Source: Deferribacter thermophilus (GTDB lineage Bacteria; Chrysiogenota; Deferribacteres; Deferribacterales; Deferribacteraceae). Taken from it: 63,743 nt of DNA. The position numbers were made by a program, and so were the translations under genes. The notes under the pieces were generated by a model. That model made no database searches, was not told where the DNA came from, and was given only the letters and a program-made list of their open reading frames with translations. Positions within the stretch are counted from its first letter, which is position 1. Every line of letters starts with the position of its first letter. The stretch lies in the NCBI RefSeq assembly GCF_049472675.1, contig NZ_JAPNXM010000013.1, forward strand, positions 1 to 63,743, written 5' to 3'. Of the stretch, positions 1 through 10,329 are shown in pieces.

Positions 1-75
1 AAAAATTAAGCATAATTTAGCAGAAAATAGATTAAATATCAATATGTTATATAAATTTTACTGTGCAACACCCTT
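1..75 (-). mobile_element. Terminal 75 bp of an insertion sequence
   Basis: These 75 bases are the reverse complement of 63525-63599 with a single mismatch at the tenth base of the terminus. The right-hand copy leads into a transposase-like reading frame, so this is read as the same end of the same IS, pointing out of the window to the left. The terminus reads AAGGGTGTTGCACAG on the minus strand. The IS interrupts the histidine kinase gene at its edge. IS5-like family is a guess from the terminus and the start of the right-hand transposase. Confidence 0.8.
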
Positions 76-1803
76 ATAATTTTTTATAATTGATAAATAG
101 TTATTAAAGTCGTGAGCCAGTCCAGCTGCAAATCTACCAAGTGTTTCAATTTTGTCAGATTTTAATACTTCTCTTTCATATAATACTTTGTCTGTAACAT
201 CAGAAAAAACAAATACAGCTCCTTCTATTTTACTCTCAGAATCAAAATAAGGGGTCAAGCTATCACTGATAAACTTTTCTGTATCGCTAAATGTCTTTAC
301 TTTATAATCTTTATCTATATCAAAAGAGACCCCTTTTTTAAATATATCTTCAAAAGGGAGAAAAACCCTTTCCCCATCTTTAAATAATCTGACCACATCA
401 TTAAAATTTTTGCCAATGCAATTATCTGTTTCCAATATTTCGTATGCACTTTTATTTGCATAAATAATCTCTTGATTTTTATTTATAACTATTACCCCCT
501 CAGAAATTGACTTTAATATTGAATTTAATTTTTCTCTTTCCATTTTTAGCTCCCGCATAGCCTGAACAGATTCGGTTATATCCATCGCATACCACAGCAC
601 TGTCTTTTTACCATAACCCAAATCTATCGGCTTTACTCTGCCTTCAAAAAACCTCTTACCCCCAATAACATCCAACTCATACCTGAATATCTGTATATCG
701 TTTGTATCCAATGCTTTTTGGATCACATCCATTATTTTTTCAGCTATACTGTTTTGTATTACATCCTTTACTTTTCTACCCAACAAATTATCTCTAAAAT
801 CAGCTAATAACTCTTCATTACTTGTTAACACTTCCAGATATTCGCCATCTTCAGCTATTATCAATATCAAGTCTGGAGTAGCAGAAAGAATTGTATTTAA
901 TCGATTATTAGATTCTATTAGTCTTTTAGTCTTTATTTTGATAATATACCTTAATAGCAGAATAAACAATAGTAAAATTGTAATAATTACAATTGTTATA
1001 TACAAATAAGTTAAAATTTTTTTATGCTTATAATATGTTCCAAAATAATCATTGTATTTTTCATAATAAAAAGAATTTTTATCAGAAATGAGATTTGCTA
1101 ATTCTCTATTAAAAACACTTAAAATCCGATCATCTATGTTTTTATTAAAAGCAAAAACTATTCTAACTGGTTGAAACGCTAAAAATGTTTCATAAATACT
1201 TCTATCATTTATATAATTATAAAAATTTCTAGCAATAAGCCCTACATCCACATCATCACTTTTTACTAAATTTAAGACTTCTTCATAACTTGACACGCTA
1301 ACAGGTTTATAATCAATGTTGTAAAGCTTTAGATAAGTTGCCATACCAAAAGTGCCAGTATAAAAAATATCATTTTTAACAAAAGCTATTCTTTTGTCCT
1401 TTAAATCTGTTATTGTTCTGATATTCTTAGATTTTGAAATAATTATTCCCCAATTCATAAAAACAGGATAATTGTAGTCAGTAAATTTCATAAAATCTAA
1501 TCTTGAGTTTGAATAACCAATAGGGATTAATGCTTTTATCCTGCCATTTACTAAATCACTATAAATATCAGACCATTTGCCTGCAACAAACTTATATTTA
1601 ATATTATGTTTTTCTGCTATATACTTAAAAATATCAACTACAAAACCTGATATCTCACCATCTTTTACTATTGATAGATTTGGATTGTTCCATACCCCAA
1701 CTGTTAATACCTTGTCTTTGGTAAAACCAACATCCACAAAAATGGCAAAGAAGATAAAAAAAACTAAAACAATTTTTTTACTACTCATATTATATTTTAC
1801 CAC
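58..1803 (-). pseudogene. Sensor histidine kinase truncated by an IS
   Basis: The 581-residue product begins with a signal peptide or anchor (about residues 6-28). A periplasmic solute-binding domain of the SBP_bac_3 type follows (about 33-255), then one transmembrane helix (about 262-290), two PAS domains (about 300-415 and 425-540) and the start of a HisKA domain with the H-box GLAHDFNN, phospho-acceptor His564. The frame then enters the insertion sequence: the last five residues (KGVAQ) are encoded by the IS end. The rest of HisKA and the whole ATP-binding domain are missing, so the protein cannot autophosphorylate as it stands. It would have been an amino-acid-type sensor of a two-component system. 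Translation may start at Met1 or Met6. The 3' part may survive on the far side of the IS, outside the window. Confidence 0.85.
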
Positions 1804-1929
1804 ACAAATTAATTTGTATCAAACAATTTTACTGTTGACATCAAAAACTGATAATATAACTTAAAAAAATTAATTAGAAAAATATGTTAAAAATAATCTA
1901 TAAATATAATGAACCAAAAAGGGGGTATT

Positions 1930-2445
1930 ATGATAGAGATTTTAAGAGAAAGAAGAAGTGTTAGACAATTTTTAGACAAAGAAGTTGAAAAAGAAAAAAT
2001 TGATATTTTAAAAGAGGCAGTTTTAAGATCACCCTCTTCAAGAGGGATTAACCCATGGGAATTTATATTTGTAACTGATAAAGAATTATTAGAAAAATTA
2101 TCAAAAGCAAAAAAACATGGCTCAGCTTTTTTAAAAAATGCCAAATTAGGTGTAGTGGTAATAGCTGATACAAGGAAATCTGATGTATGTATAGAAGATT
2201 GCTCCATAGCAGCAATTACTCTGCAGTATGTTGCAGAATCTTTAGGATTAGGTAGTTGCTGGGCACAAATTAGATTAAGGGAGCACAACGACAACATCAG
2301 TGCAGAAGAGTATGTAAGAAATCTTTTCGGTTTACCCGATTATTATTTGGTAGAATGTATAATTGGTATTGGTTATCCAAAAAATAAACCAAAAGGGCAT
2401 GACTTCTCCACATTGCAGTTTGATAAAATTAAGGAGATAAGCTAA
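1930..2445 (+). CDS. Nitroreductase family protein
   Basis: A compact FMN-dependent nitroreductase-like protein of about 171 residues. It has the opening ILRERRSVRQF and the SPSSRGINPWEFIFV stretch that contact FMN phosphate in this family, and the C-terminal CIIGIGYPKNKP motif. Members reduce nitro compounds, quinones or flavins with NAD(P)H; the substrate here cannot be told. I chose the ATG at 1930 because a GGGGG Shine-Dalgarno run lies just ahead of it; an upstream ATG at 1909 has no such site. Its stop codon overlaps the next gene's ATG by one base, so translational coupling with the secreted protein is likely. Confidence 0.85.
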   Translation: MIEILRERRSVRQFLDKEVEKEKIDILKEAVLRSPSSRGINPWEFIFVTDKELLEKLSKAKKHGSAFLKNAKLGVVVIADTRKSDVCIEDCSIAAITLQYVAESLGLGSCWAQIRLREHNDNISAEEYVRNLFGLPDYYLVECIIGIGYPKNKPKGHDFSTLQFDKIKEIS

Positions 2446-2942
2446 TGCGACTTTATAAATTAATTTTTCATATCATATTTACCTTTTTAATACTATCTTC
2501 TATAACTTTTTCTTATGTAATACCAAATAAAGTTGGAAATTTTGTATTAATAACATCAACATCAGGTGATGAAGCCAAAAATGAAATATACATGCTTCAT
2601 AGAAAACATATTAATATAAAAGAGGCATACACCCTTAAATACCAATCTGCTAAAAATGAAGTAGCTTATATATGGCTTTCAAAATCTTATACGGCTGATG
2701 ATGCTAAAAATCAAATAACAACAATGATAGATAAACTGCCAAAAAGTAAAATTTACTCCACACCAAAACCTTTAAAAATTGATAATCTAAAAGTATATCA
2801 AACCTATGGAATGGATATGGATAATTATTTTTACAACTATTATAAATGGAATATATGGATTGCGATTAAAAGTAACAATGGCTTAGACTTTTTAAAAAAT
2901 TTTATAAAATCTTTTCATGGCAGGATAATCAATGAAAATTAA
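2445..2942 (+). CDS. Hypothetical secreted protein
   Basis: The 165-residue protein starts with a clear signal peptide (LIFHIIFTFLILSSITFSY), so it should be exported to the periplasm. The mature part is rich in Tyr, Lys and Asn, with no Cys and no motif I recognise. It sits between the nitroreductase (overlap of one base) and the thioredoxin-domain protein (overlap of 11 bases) and is probably co-transcribed with them. No function is proposed. Confidence 0.7.
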   Translation: MRLYKLIFHIIFTFLILSSITFSYVIPNKVGNFVLITSTSGDEAKNEIYMLHRKHINIKEAYTLKYQSAKNEVAYIWLSKSYTADDAKNQITTMIDKLPKSKIYSTPKPLKIDNLKVYQTYGMDMDNYFYNYYKWNIWIAIKSNNGLDFLKNFIKSFHGRIINEN

Positions 2943-4623
2943 CAACTCATTAAACAAAAGTAAAAGTAGATATTTGCAACAGCACAAAAATAATCCTGTA
3001 GCTTGGCAAGTATGGTCAGATGAAACATTGAAACTTGCTAAAGAAGTTAATAAACCTCTTTTTATAAGCATAGGGTATTCCTCATGTCATTGGTGTCATG
3101 TAATGGCTCACGAATCTTTTGAAGATGAAGAAACAGCAAATTTTCTAAATAACCATTTTATCCCTATAAAAATTGACAAAGAGGAATATCCAGAAATTGA
3201 TAAAAAATACCAATTTTATATACAACTTATAAAACAACAAGGAGGATGGCCTTTATCAGTATTTACAACACCTGTAGGTGACCCTTTTTATGCTGGAACA
3301 TACTTTCCAAAAGAAGAAAAATACGGTTTGCCATCATTTATGAATATTTTAAATCAAATCCACAAAATTTATACAGAAAATTATAATCAAATTGAGGAAT
3401 CGGTTTCAAAATATAAAGGTGCAATTGCACAGTTTTATAAAATAGACAAAATTGATATTAGAAATTTGGATTTAAATTCTTTTATAAAAAACATTTCAGA
3501 TTTGTTAGATTTTGAAAATGGTGGACTAAAAGGGAGAAACAAATTTCCAAACATCCCCTATCTAAACTTTTTATTAGATTTTCATTTTGATGAATTTGCA
3601 GATTTTTTAATAAAAACAGCCAGAAAAATATCTCTTTCAGGCCTTTATGACCATATCAATGGTGGATTTTTTAGATATTGTGTAGATGAAAACTGGAGTT
3701 ATCCACATTTTGAAAAAATGCTTTATGATAACGCCCTAAATACAATCTTTTTAATAAAACTTTATGACAAAGTAAAAGATCCTCTCTTTTACCATATATC
3801 AAGAAAAACAATAGATTTTATACTTGAAACTTTTAATACAGAATATGGACTTATATCTTCAATGGACGCTGACTCTTTAGATGAAAATAATCATATGGTA
3901 GAAGGTTACTTTTATCATTTGGATGAAAGTTTAATAAATATAATCCCTCAAGATTTAAAAAAATATATAGTATCTAAAAACGGTTTTATATACTTAAACG
4001 ATAAAACAGATTATGAAACATACAAAAAACTTGAAATCTATTTCGATAAGATTTCGCTTCAAAATAAAAAAATAGAACCAGAAAAAGACAACAAAGTTAT
4101 CTGCAGCTGGAATATGCTATTTGTAAATGCATTACTAACCTTTGCAGAAGTTACTGGTGAAGAGTACTATTTTAACCACGCAATCAATCTTTTTAATAAA
4201 ATAAAAACATTTTTACTTTCAAAAGAACACATATATAGGATAAATTATGGTGATGAAATATTCAAACATGAGACATTAGAGGATTATTCTTACTCAATAA
4301 ATGCATTATTAAAATTATATGAAATGACAAAAGAAAAAGACTTTTTATATTATGCTGATGCCATTACAAAAAAAGCTTTAGAAAAATTTACAGATGATAA
4401 TTACATTTATCTAGATAAAAACAAATCGATTTTAGATACTTTCGACGATGCAATGTATTCACCAGCTGGTTTGATGGGGATAAATTTACTCAACTTATCA
4501 AAATACACATCCATCAATCAAACCTCAAAAATTTACAGTTTTCTAATTGATAGAGCAGTTAAATATCCTACTGGACACCCTACACTACTATCCTTTATAA
4601 GGAGGTTTTTAGGTGATAACTAA
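2932..4623 (+). CDS. Thioredoxin-domain protein, YyaL/SPATA20 (DUF255) family
   Basis: The N-terminus (about residues 1-150) is a DUF255 thioredoxin-like domain with the hallmark SSCHWCHVMAHESFED active-site motif. It is followed by a long alpha/alpha-toroid region resembling N-acylglucosamine 2-epimerases, with conserved DHINGGFFRYCVDENWSYPHFEKM. The usual family length is 600-700 residues, so this 563-residue copy is short at the C-terminus. The biochemical role of the family is not established; thiol-redox or sugar-related roles have been suggested. It overlaps the gene before it by 11 bases and the gene after it by 11 bases. Confidence 0.85.
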   Translation: MKINNSLNKSKSRYLQQHKNNPVAWQVWSDETLKLAKEVNKPLFISIGYSSCHWCHVMAHESFEDEETANFLNNHFIPIKIDKEEYPEIDKKYQFYIQLIKQQGGWPLSVFTTPVGDPFYAGTYFPKEEKYGLPSFMNILNQIHKIYTENYNQIEESVSKYKGAIAQFYKIDKIDIRNLDLNSFIKNISDLLDFENGGLKGRNKFPNIPYLNFLLDFHFDEFADFLIKTARKISLSGLYDHINGGFFRYCVDENWSYPHFEKMLYDNALNTIFLIKLYDKVKDPLFYHISRKTIDFILETFNTEYGLISSMDADSLDENNHMVEGYFYHLDESLINIIPQDLKKYIVSKNGFIYLNDKTDYETYKKLEIYFDKISLQNKKIEPEKDNKVICSWNMLFVNALLTFAEVTGEEYYFNHAINLFNKIKTFLLSKEHIYRINYGDEIFKHETLEDYSYSINALLKLYEMTKEKDFLYYADAITKKALEKFTDDNYIYLDKNKSILDTFDDAMYSPAGLMGINLLNLSKYTSINQTSKIYSFLIDRAVKYPTGHPTLLSFIRRFLGDN

Positions 4624-4807
4624 AGATACAACTATTGAAGAACTAGTTAACAAAAAGCCAAAATCAGTGGAATATATGTCTAAAAAAGGGATTATATGTA
4701 TAAAGTGTGGTGAGCCAATCTGGGGCACAATTTACGAAGTATGCAAAGATAAAGGGTTTAACGACCAAGAAATAGAAGAGATAATCAAAGAATTAAACAA
4801 TTTATGA
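4613..4807 (+). CDS. DUF1858-domain small redox protein
   Basis: A 64-residue protein of the DUF1858 type (hybrid-cluster-protein-associated redox disulfide domain). It shows the opening ITKDTTIEELVNKKP and a CIKCGEP dithiol pair. Such domains occur alone or fused to redox enzymes in anaerobes and are thought to take part in thiol or metal chemistry. It is the last gene of the short rightward operon and its end overlaps the convergent transporter by six bases. Confidence 0.75.
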   Translation: MITKDTTIEELVNKKPKSVEYMSKKGIICIKCGEPIWGTIYEVCKDKGFNDQEIEEIIKELNNL

Positions 4808-6133
4808 TTTATAATTTTTGAAGACACTATAAGTAGATATAAAGATTATTATAAACAAAAATATAAAATACCATTTAAACCAGCCTATTGAAGCAATAAA
4901 AGTTATATTTTCTGCTGATTGAAGTGAAATCTCTGGTTTTACAATAATTATTCTCTCTTTATAAACTCCATAAAAAAACGAATATAAAATACCGATAAGT
5001 CCATAAGCTAAATTATAAGTTAAACCTTTGAAGCTAAGGACTGTAGCTCTAATATCTGATGGAGTTTCTTCATTTAGGTAGTTACTTAGGAAAAAACCGT
5101 TTATCATAAATGCAGCAAAAAGTATTATCATAGGTATTATACCAAAAATTGGTATAAATAAAGATATCCCATAAAATCCAATGATGGTTAAAATTGCTAA
5201 AAACAAAATATTTTTCATTACAGTATATCTTTCTGTCATAACCCTTGATAATTTTGGAATGAATAAACCAATTATATAAATAGCAGAACTAATTAGACCA
5301 AAAATAGCATCTGGAATTTTGATTAATCTATAATACTGACTAGTTAATGTAACAACCATCCTTATCGAGTGATCAAACAACATACCCATCATGATAATTG
5401 ATAAAACAAAAGGGGTTTTTAATATCCATTTACCAGTAGCTAAAGTGTGCTTTAATGTGATAACAGAAGTATTAAAAAAACCTTTAATATCATCCAAATA
5501 ACTTTTATTAATACCTGGCTCTTCCATTTTCAAAACTGAAATAAAAGCAATGATAGAAGAAATTAATGTTAAATATATAGGAAATCTCATCGTCTGCTTT
5601 TGCGTAAAAGTATAGTCCATTCCAATAAAATTAAAGACTTTATTAATTATATTAGGATCATATACTAAAGAGCCAAGTGTCATAGCAATTATAAAAGCTA
5701 TTGATTGCAATTTCATCTGAACTTCTAAAACCTTACCCCATTCATCAGTCATTTTATTTAAAACCAGAGTATCATAAGCAATCGCTTCATCAGCTCCACT
5801 TGCCATTGCCTCAGCCAATCCACTTAATATTCTATTAATAAGAAAAACAAAAAAAACGAGTTTCATATTTCCTACTGGAACAAAAGCAATTAAAGATAAT
5901 TCTATAATCATGATAAGACATGTACTTACCAGTAATCTTTTTCTACCAAATATATCAGCCAAGGCACCGCTGGGAACCTCGGCCAACACAATTGTTAGCG
6001 CCCAAACAACATTTAAAATAGCAAATTGCTCAACAGTTAACCCATAATCTAAAAATAATACAGTAAAAACTGGATAATAAAATCTTGCATTATAAAGAAC
6101 TCTTAAAAGTATAAAGAGCCTAATATTTGTCAA
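4802..6133 (-). CDS. MFS transporter
   Basis: A 443-residue integral membrane protein with about 12 hydrophobic helices. The loop 2-3 signature of the major facilitator superfamily is visible as GALADIFGRKRLL, and EVPSGALADIFG is typical of drug or metabolite exporters. It lies upstream of bioD on the same strand with about 75 bases between, so it could belong to the leftward bioA-bioD transcript. A role in biotin or precursor transport would be inference only. The substrate is unknown. Confidence 0.8.
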   Translation of the reverse strand: MTNIRLFILLRVLYNARFYYPVFTVLFLDYGLTVEQFAILNVVWALTIVLAEVPSGALADIFGRKRLLVSTCLIMIIELSLIAFVPVGNMKLVFFVFLINRILSGLAEAMASGADEAIAYDTLVLNKMTDEWGKVLEVQMKLQSIAFIIAMTLGSLVYDPNIINKVFNFIGMDYTFTQKQTMRFPIYLTLISSIIAFISVLKMEEPGINKSYLDDIKGFFNTSVITLKHTLATGKWILKTPFVLSIIMMGMLFDHSIRMVVTLTSQYYRLIKIPDAIFGLISSAIYIIGLFIPKLSRVMTERYTVMKNILFLAILTIIGFYGISLFIPIFGIIPMIILFAAFMINGFFLSNYLNEETPSDIRATVLSFKGLTYNLAYGLIGILYSFFYGVYKERIIIVKPEISLQSAENITFIASIGWFKWYFIFLFIIIFISTYSVFKNYKS

Positions 6134-6207
6134 CTTAAAAACAGATATTTTAGAATTAATAATAACCTCTTATTGATAACAAATTTATTCTAAAATAATA
6201 AAACATA

Positions 6208-6810
6208 CTAAATAAACAACAATTTATTCTGGCCGAATACTATTTTTATTTTATCACCTGTAAAATGATTTATCATTTCAAAGTTTTTTTGCATTTCAGA
6301 TTGCTTAAAATACTCATTGAAAGCAATTTTATAATCAACCCCCTCATTTTTTAACAAATAATCAGCTACAAGTGCATCACTTATACAGCCAAGTCTATAA
6401 GGCACTACTAATATTACCTCATCCACATTTAACTCATTGATAAGATGATAATTTAATAAGCTCTTATCAAGAGGGGAACAAATCCCCCCAGCTGTCTCTA
6501 AAATCATAATATCAGAATCTTCAAATTTTTTAACCGTATCTTTTACTTTTATCAAAGGGAACTTTTCAAATACCGATGCAGGAGCCACAGGAGGCTCTGC
6601 TTTTACAATAGAAAAACAATATTTTTCATCTATTTTTGCATAATTTGATACAAATTTTGCATCATCATCCTTTGGGTATCCTGTCTGCACTATTTTTAAA
6701 TAAACAACTTTTCCCCCTTTTGAAATTAAATACTTACAATACTCTGCTGAAAAATAAGTTTTACCCACCTCAGTATTTGTACCAAGAATTAAAACCTTCT
6801 TACTCACCAA
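6208..6810 (-). CDS. bioD: Dethiobiotin synthetase
   Basis: BioD closes the ureido ring of dethiobiotin from 7,8-diaminopelargonate, CO2 and ATP. The 200-residue product carries the P-loop variant GTNTEVGKT near residue 10, the DDDAKF region and the ETAGGICSPL segment of the family. Its start overlaps the end of bioA by 11 bases, so the two are translationally coupled in one leftward operon. Confidence 0.92.
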   Translation of the reverse strand: MVSKKVLILGTNTEVGKTYFSAEYCKYLISKGGKVVYLKIVQTGYPKDDDAKFVSNYAKIDEKYCFSIVKAEPPVAPASVFEKFPLIKVKDTVKKFEDSDIMILETAGGICSPLDKSLLNYHLINELNVDEVILVVPYRLGCISDALVADYLLKNEGVDYKIAFNEYFKQSEMQKNFEMINHFTGDKIKIVFGQNKLLFI

Positions 6811-8140
6811 GCACCTCTATAGTAGATTCATACGCAATTTGAACAAGTTTATCTATTTCATCAAAGCTTATAACATAAGGTGGCATAAAATAAATTATAT
6901 CACCAAGATTTCTTAAAAGAGCTCCTTTTGTAATACTATTTCTATATATCTGAAAACCTACCCTCTTTTTCCAATCAAAACTTTTTTTACTTTTTCTATC
7001 CTCTACCAGCTCAACAGCTGTAATAAACCCTTTACTTCTAACTTCGCCACAATATTTATACCCACTAAAATACTCTAAAACCTTTTGATAAAGGTATTCA
7101 TACTTTTCTTTATTCTTTTCCAGTAAATTTTCCTCTTCAAATATGTTTAAAACTTCTACCGCCAAAGAGCATGCAAGAGGATTTCCTGTATAGCTATGAG
7201 AATGCAAAAAAGCTTTTAAATCACAATAATCTGAATAAAAAGCGTCATATACCTCATCAGTTGTCAATACAACTGACAAAGGGATATATCCACCTGTAAT
7301 ACCTTTTGAAAGTGTCATAAAATCTGGAGTAATCCCTGCATGTTCGCATGCAAACATTTTCCCAGTCCTGCCAAAACCAACAGCAATTTCATCAGCAATC
7401 AAATGAATATTATTCTCTTTTGTAATATCTCTTAATTTTTTTAAATAGATTTCTGGATATATTTTAAAACCCCCAGCACACTGAACAATCGGCTCTATTA
7501 ATACTGCTGAAACTACATCTTTATTTTTTTCTATAGTTTCTTCCATGTATATAAAACATTCTGCATTACATTCTTCTCTATTTTTTTCAAATGGACATCT
7601 ATAACAATCAGGCCCTTTTACTCTAATATTTTCTATCATTATCTCTTTATACATTTCTGCATAAAGCTCTTCTCCACAGACAGAAAGGGCACCAAGTGTT
7701 TCTCCATGATATCCAGAATCAAGATAAATAAATTTTGGTTTAATCACTCCATTGTTTTTAAAGTATGCAAAACTCATTTTCATGGCTACTTCGATAGCTG
7801 AAGAACCGTTGTCAGCAAAAAATATTTTTGTTAACCCTTTTGGAACAATTTTTAAAAGCTTTTCAGATAATTTTAAGGCTGGATCATGAACAAAATTTGC
7901 AAAAATTACATGTTCTAACTTTTCTACCTGCTCTTTTAAAACATTATTTAATCTTTCATTGGAATGTCCCAATATATTCACCCACCACGAAGAAATAGCA
8001 TCAATATAACTGTTCCCTTTATCATCATATAGATAAACACCTTTGCCTTTTACTATTTTTATTAGAGGGTATTTTTCATGATCTTTCATCTGAGTGCATG
8101 GATGCCAGATTTGGTAATTTTTCACTTTATACCTCCTCAA
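6800..8140 (-). CDS. bioA: Adenosylmethionine-8-amino-7-oxononanoate aminotransferase
   Basis: BioA transfers the amino group of S-adenosylmethionine to KAPA to make 7,8-diaminopelargonate. The 446-residue class III aminotransferase has the N-terminal IWHPCTQMKDHE motif specific to BioA, SSWWVNILGH, the substrate/cofactor region LIADEIAVGFGRTGKMFACE and the PLP-lysine motif TLSKGITGGYIPLS. A CxxC-rich insert (CYRCPFEKNREECNAECF) is present, as in several anaerobe BioA sequences. The gene is divergent from bioB across a 69-bp promoter region. Confidence 0.93.
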   Translation of the reverse strand: MRRYKVKNYQIWHPCTQMKDHEKYPLIKIVKGKGVYLYDDKGNSYIDAISSWWVNILGHSNERLNNVLKEQVEKLEHVIFANFVHDPALKLSEKLLKIVPKGLTKIFFADNGSSAIEVAMKMSFAYFKNNGVIKPKFIYLDSGYHGETLGALSVCGEELYAEMYKEIMIENIRVKGPDCYRCPFEKNREECNAECFIYMEETIEKNKDVVSAVLIEPIVQCAGGFKIYPEIYLKKLRDITKENNIHLIADEIAVGFGRTGKMFACEHAGITPDFMTLSKGITGGYIPLSVVLTTDEVYDAFYSDYCDLKAFLHSHSYTGNPLACSLAVEVLNIFEEENLLEKNKEKYEYLYQKVLEYFSGYKYCGEVRSKGFITAVELVEDRKSKKSFDWKKRVGFQIYRNSITKGALLRNLGDIIYFMPPYVISFDEIDKLVQIAYESTIEVLGE

Positions 8141-8148
8141 AAAATTGA

Positions 8149-8177
8149 TTGAAAAATATCATACTTTGTTTTAAAAT
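8149..8177 (+). promoter_or_regulatory. Candidate sigma-70 promoter of the bioB operon
   Basis: TTGAAA (8149-8154) and TAAAAT (8172-8177) are separated by exactly 17 bases, 33 bases before the bioB start. A short inverted repeat, TTTGTT / AACAAA (8165-8170 and 8180-8185), overlaps the -10 region and could be an operator for a biotin repressor. It does not match the classical BirA site well. Confidence 0.5.
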
Positions 8178-8209
8178 TCAACAAAAGTAAAACACAAGGG
8201 AGATTTTTT

Positions 8210-9169
8210 ATGATTGATAACATTCATAAAAAAGCAATAAACAAAGAATCATTAAAAGATTTCGAAATTGACTATCTAATAAATTTTGACGATATAAATA
8301 CCCTTACCAAATACTCAAAACAGATAAAAGAACACTTTTTTGGGAATAAATTTCAGTTTTGCTCTATAATTAATGCAAAAAGTGGTCTTTGCAGCGAAGA
8401 TTGCAAATTTTGTGCTCAATCAAGCCATTATAACACAAACGCACCAGTTTATGATTTTATCGATTTAAAAAAGATTGAGCAAAGAGCAACAGAGTATAAA
8501 AAATATGGTATCAGAAGATTCTCTATAGTTACTAGTGGAAAAACGCTTGAACAACAAGATATAGAAAAGCTCATTGAAGGTGTAAAGATAATTAAAAAAA
8601 TAGGCTTAGTTCCAGATATTTCTGTTGGAATTTTAGATAGAAAAACTTTATTAAGGTTAAAAGAAGCTGGATTATCTGGTTTTCATCACAATCTGGAGAC
8701 ATCAAGAAGCTATTTTAATAATGTCTGCACCACTCATGATTATGAAGAGGATGTTAAATGTGTCAAAGATGCAGTAGAGTTAGGCTTTTTTGTCTGTTGC
8801 GGTGGGATTTTTGGAATTGGTGAAAGCTGGGAGCATAGGGTTGAACTTGCACTCACTTTGAAAGAATTAGATGTGGACTCTGTACCAATTAACTTTTTAA
8901 ACCCTATCCCTGGAACACCTTACGAAAACATCCCTATTTTATCTGAAGATGAAGCTTTAAAAATTATAGCAATTTATAGATTTATCTTACCAGATAAACA
9001 AATTAGAGTTTGTGGTGGTAGGAATGTAGTTTTTAGCAAAACAACGAAACAAAAGCTTTTAAACAGTGGTCTTTTTGGTATTATGGTCGGTGATTATTTA
9101 ACAGTGTCAGGATTTGATATAGAATCTGACATAGAAGATATAAATGCAAACAATCTTAAGCTTATATGA
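8210..9169 (+). CDS. bioB: Biotin synthase
   Basis: A radical SAM enzyme that inserts sulfur into dethiobiotin. The CxxxCxxC cluster ligands are Cys61, Cys65 and Cys68 (CSEDCKFC). The YNTNAPVYDF and GGIFGIGESWEHR segments and the terminal GDYLTVSG motif are typical of BioB. A GGGAG Shine-Dalgarno lies ahead of the ATG. It is the first gene of the rightward biotin/PABA operon and overlaps bioF by four bases. Confidence 0.94.
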   Translation: MIDNIHKKAINKESLKDFEIDYLINFDDINTLTKYSKQIKEHFFGNKFQFCSIINAKSGLCSEDCKFCAQSSHYNTNAPVYDFIDLKKIEQRATEYKKYGIRRFSIVTSGKTLEQQDIEKLIEGVKIIKKIGLVPDISVGILDRKTLLRLKEAGLSGFHHNLETSRSYFNNVCTTHDYEEDVKCVKDAVELGFFVCCGGIFGIGESWEHRVELALTLKELDVDSVPINFLNPIPGTPYENIPILSEDEALKIIAIYRFILPDKQIRVCGGRNVVFSKTTKQKLLNSGLFGIMVGDYLTVSGFDIESDIEDINANNLKLI

Positions 9170-10329
9170 ATTATAAAGAATATTTTAAAAATCATTTAGA
9201 AAAATTAAAAGATGAAAAGCTTTATCGGGAAATTCCACTTTTTGACAGAGGGGATTCAAAATATATTGAAATAAATAATAAAAAATTACTTAATCTTGCA
9301 TCAAACAACTATTTAGGCCTTTCAAATAAAAAAGAGATAAAAGAAGGTGCGATTAATGCTATCAAAAAATATGGCTGTTCTTCATCAGCCTCACGAATAG
9401 TTACTGGTAATTTTTCGCTTTACAATGAGTTAGAATTAGAAGTTGCAAAATTTAAAGGTTATGAAGCTGCTTTGATATTTAACACAGGTTATGTTGCAAA
9501 TCTGTCTATTATCTCTGCTATATGTGATAAAAATTGGGTAATATTCTCTGACAAACTAAATCACGCAAGCATTATAGATGGAACTCTTCTTTCAAAAGCA
9601 AAAAATGAGCGTTTTAGACATTTAGATTATGAACATCTTGAAACCATTTTAAAAAGATATAAGAAAGATGTAAAAAAATTGATAATCACAGACACTGTCT
9701 TTAGCATGGATGGAGATAAAGCTGATTTAGAAAAAATAGTAAAACTTGCAAAAGATTACAACGCTTTGATAATGATTGATGAAGCCCATGCAACTGGAAT
9801 CTTTGGCAAAGGAAGAGGCTTAGCTCATGAATTGGGGTTAGAAAAAGAAATAGATATCAATATGGGAACATTTAGCAAGGGTTTGGGTTCTTTTGGTGCG
9901 TATGTTTGCTGTAATAAAACTATCAAAGATTTTTTGGTTAACAAAGCAAGAGGGTTTATCTTTTCAACAAGTTTACCACCAGCTGTTATAGGAGCAAATT
10001 TAGCTGCTTTAAAATTTGTTAAAGAAAACAATCAGTTAGGTGAAAGATTAATAGAAATTTCAAAAAAACTTAAAAAACAATTAAATGAAATAGGATTTAA
10101 CACTTTAAACAGCTCAACCCAAATCATTCCAATCATAATTGGTAACAGAGAAAAACTACAAATAGCAAAAGATTTGTTAATTGAAAGTGGCTTATATGTA
10201 GCAGCTATTAGACCACCTACTGTTCCTATTGGCACAGATAGACTAAGACTTTCTCTCAGAGCTGATATAACAGATGATGAACTTGAGTTAATTATAGAGG
10301 GGTTTAGAAAATTAAAAGAGAGGATTTGA
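9166..10329 (+). CDS. bioF: 8-amino-7-oxononanoate synthase
   Basis: A PLP-dependent alpha-oxoamine synthase condensing pimeloyl thioester and alanine to KAPA. The 387-residue sequence has LLNLASNNYLGLS-type opening residues, GCSSSASRIVTGN, the IDEAHATGIFG PLP-binding segment and the Schiff-base motif TFSKGLGSFGAYV. Length and motifs match BioF. It overlaps the genes on both sides by four bases. Confidence 0.93.
   Translation: MNYKEYFKNHLEKLKDEKLYREIPLFDRGDSKYIEINNKKLLNLASNNYLGLSNKKEIKEGAINAIKKYGCSSSASRIVTGNFSLYNELELEVAKFKGYEAALIFNTGYVANLSIISAICDKNWVIFSDKLNHASIIDGTLLSKAKNERFRHLDYEHLETILKRYKKDVKKLIITDTVFSMDGDKADLEKIVKLAKDYNALIMIDEAHATGIFGKGRGLAHELGLEKEIDINMGTFSKGLGSFGAYVCCNKTIKDFLVNKARGFIFSTSLPPAVIGANLAALKFVKENNQLGERLIEISKKLKKQLNEIGFNTLNSSTQIIPIIIGNREKLQIAKDLLIESGLYVAAIRPPTVPIGTDRLRLSLRADITDDELELIIEGFRKLKERI

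Noticed and set aside
8165..8185. Biotin-repressor operator between bioA and bioB
   Set aside because: Only six-base arms are present and they do not fit the known BirA site well; kept only as a note with the promoter.
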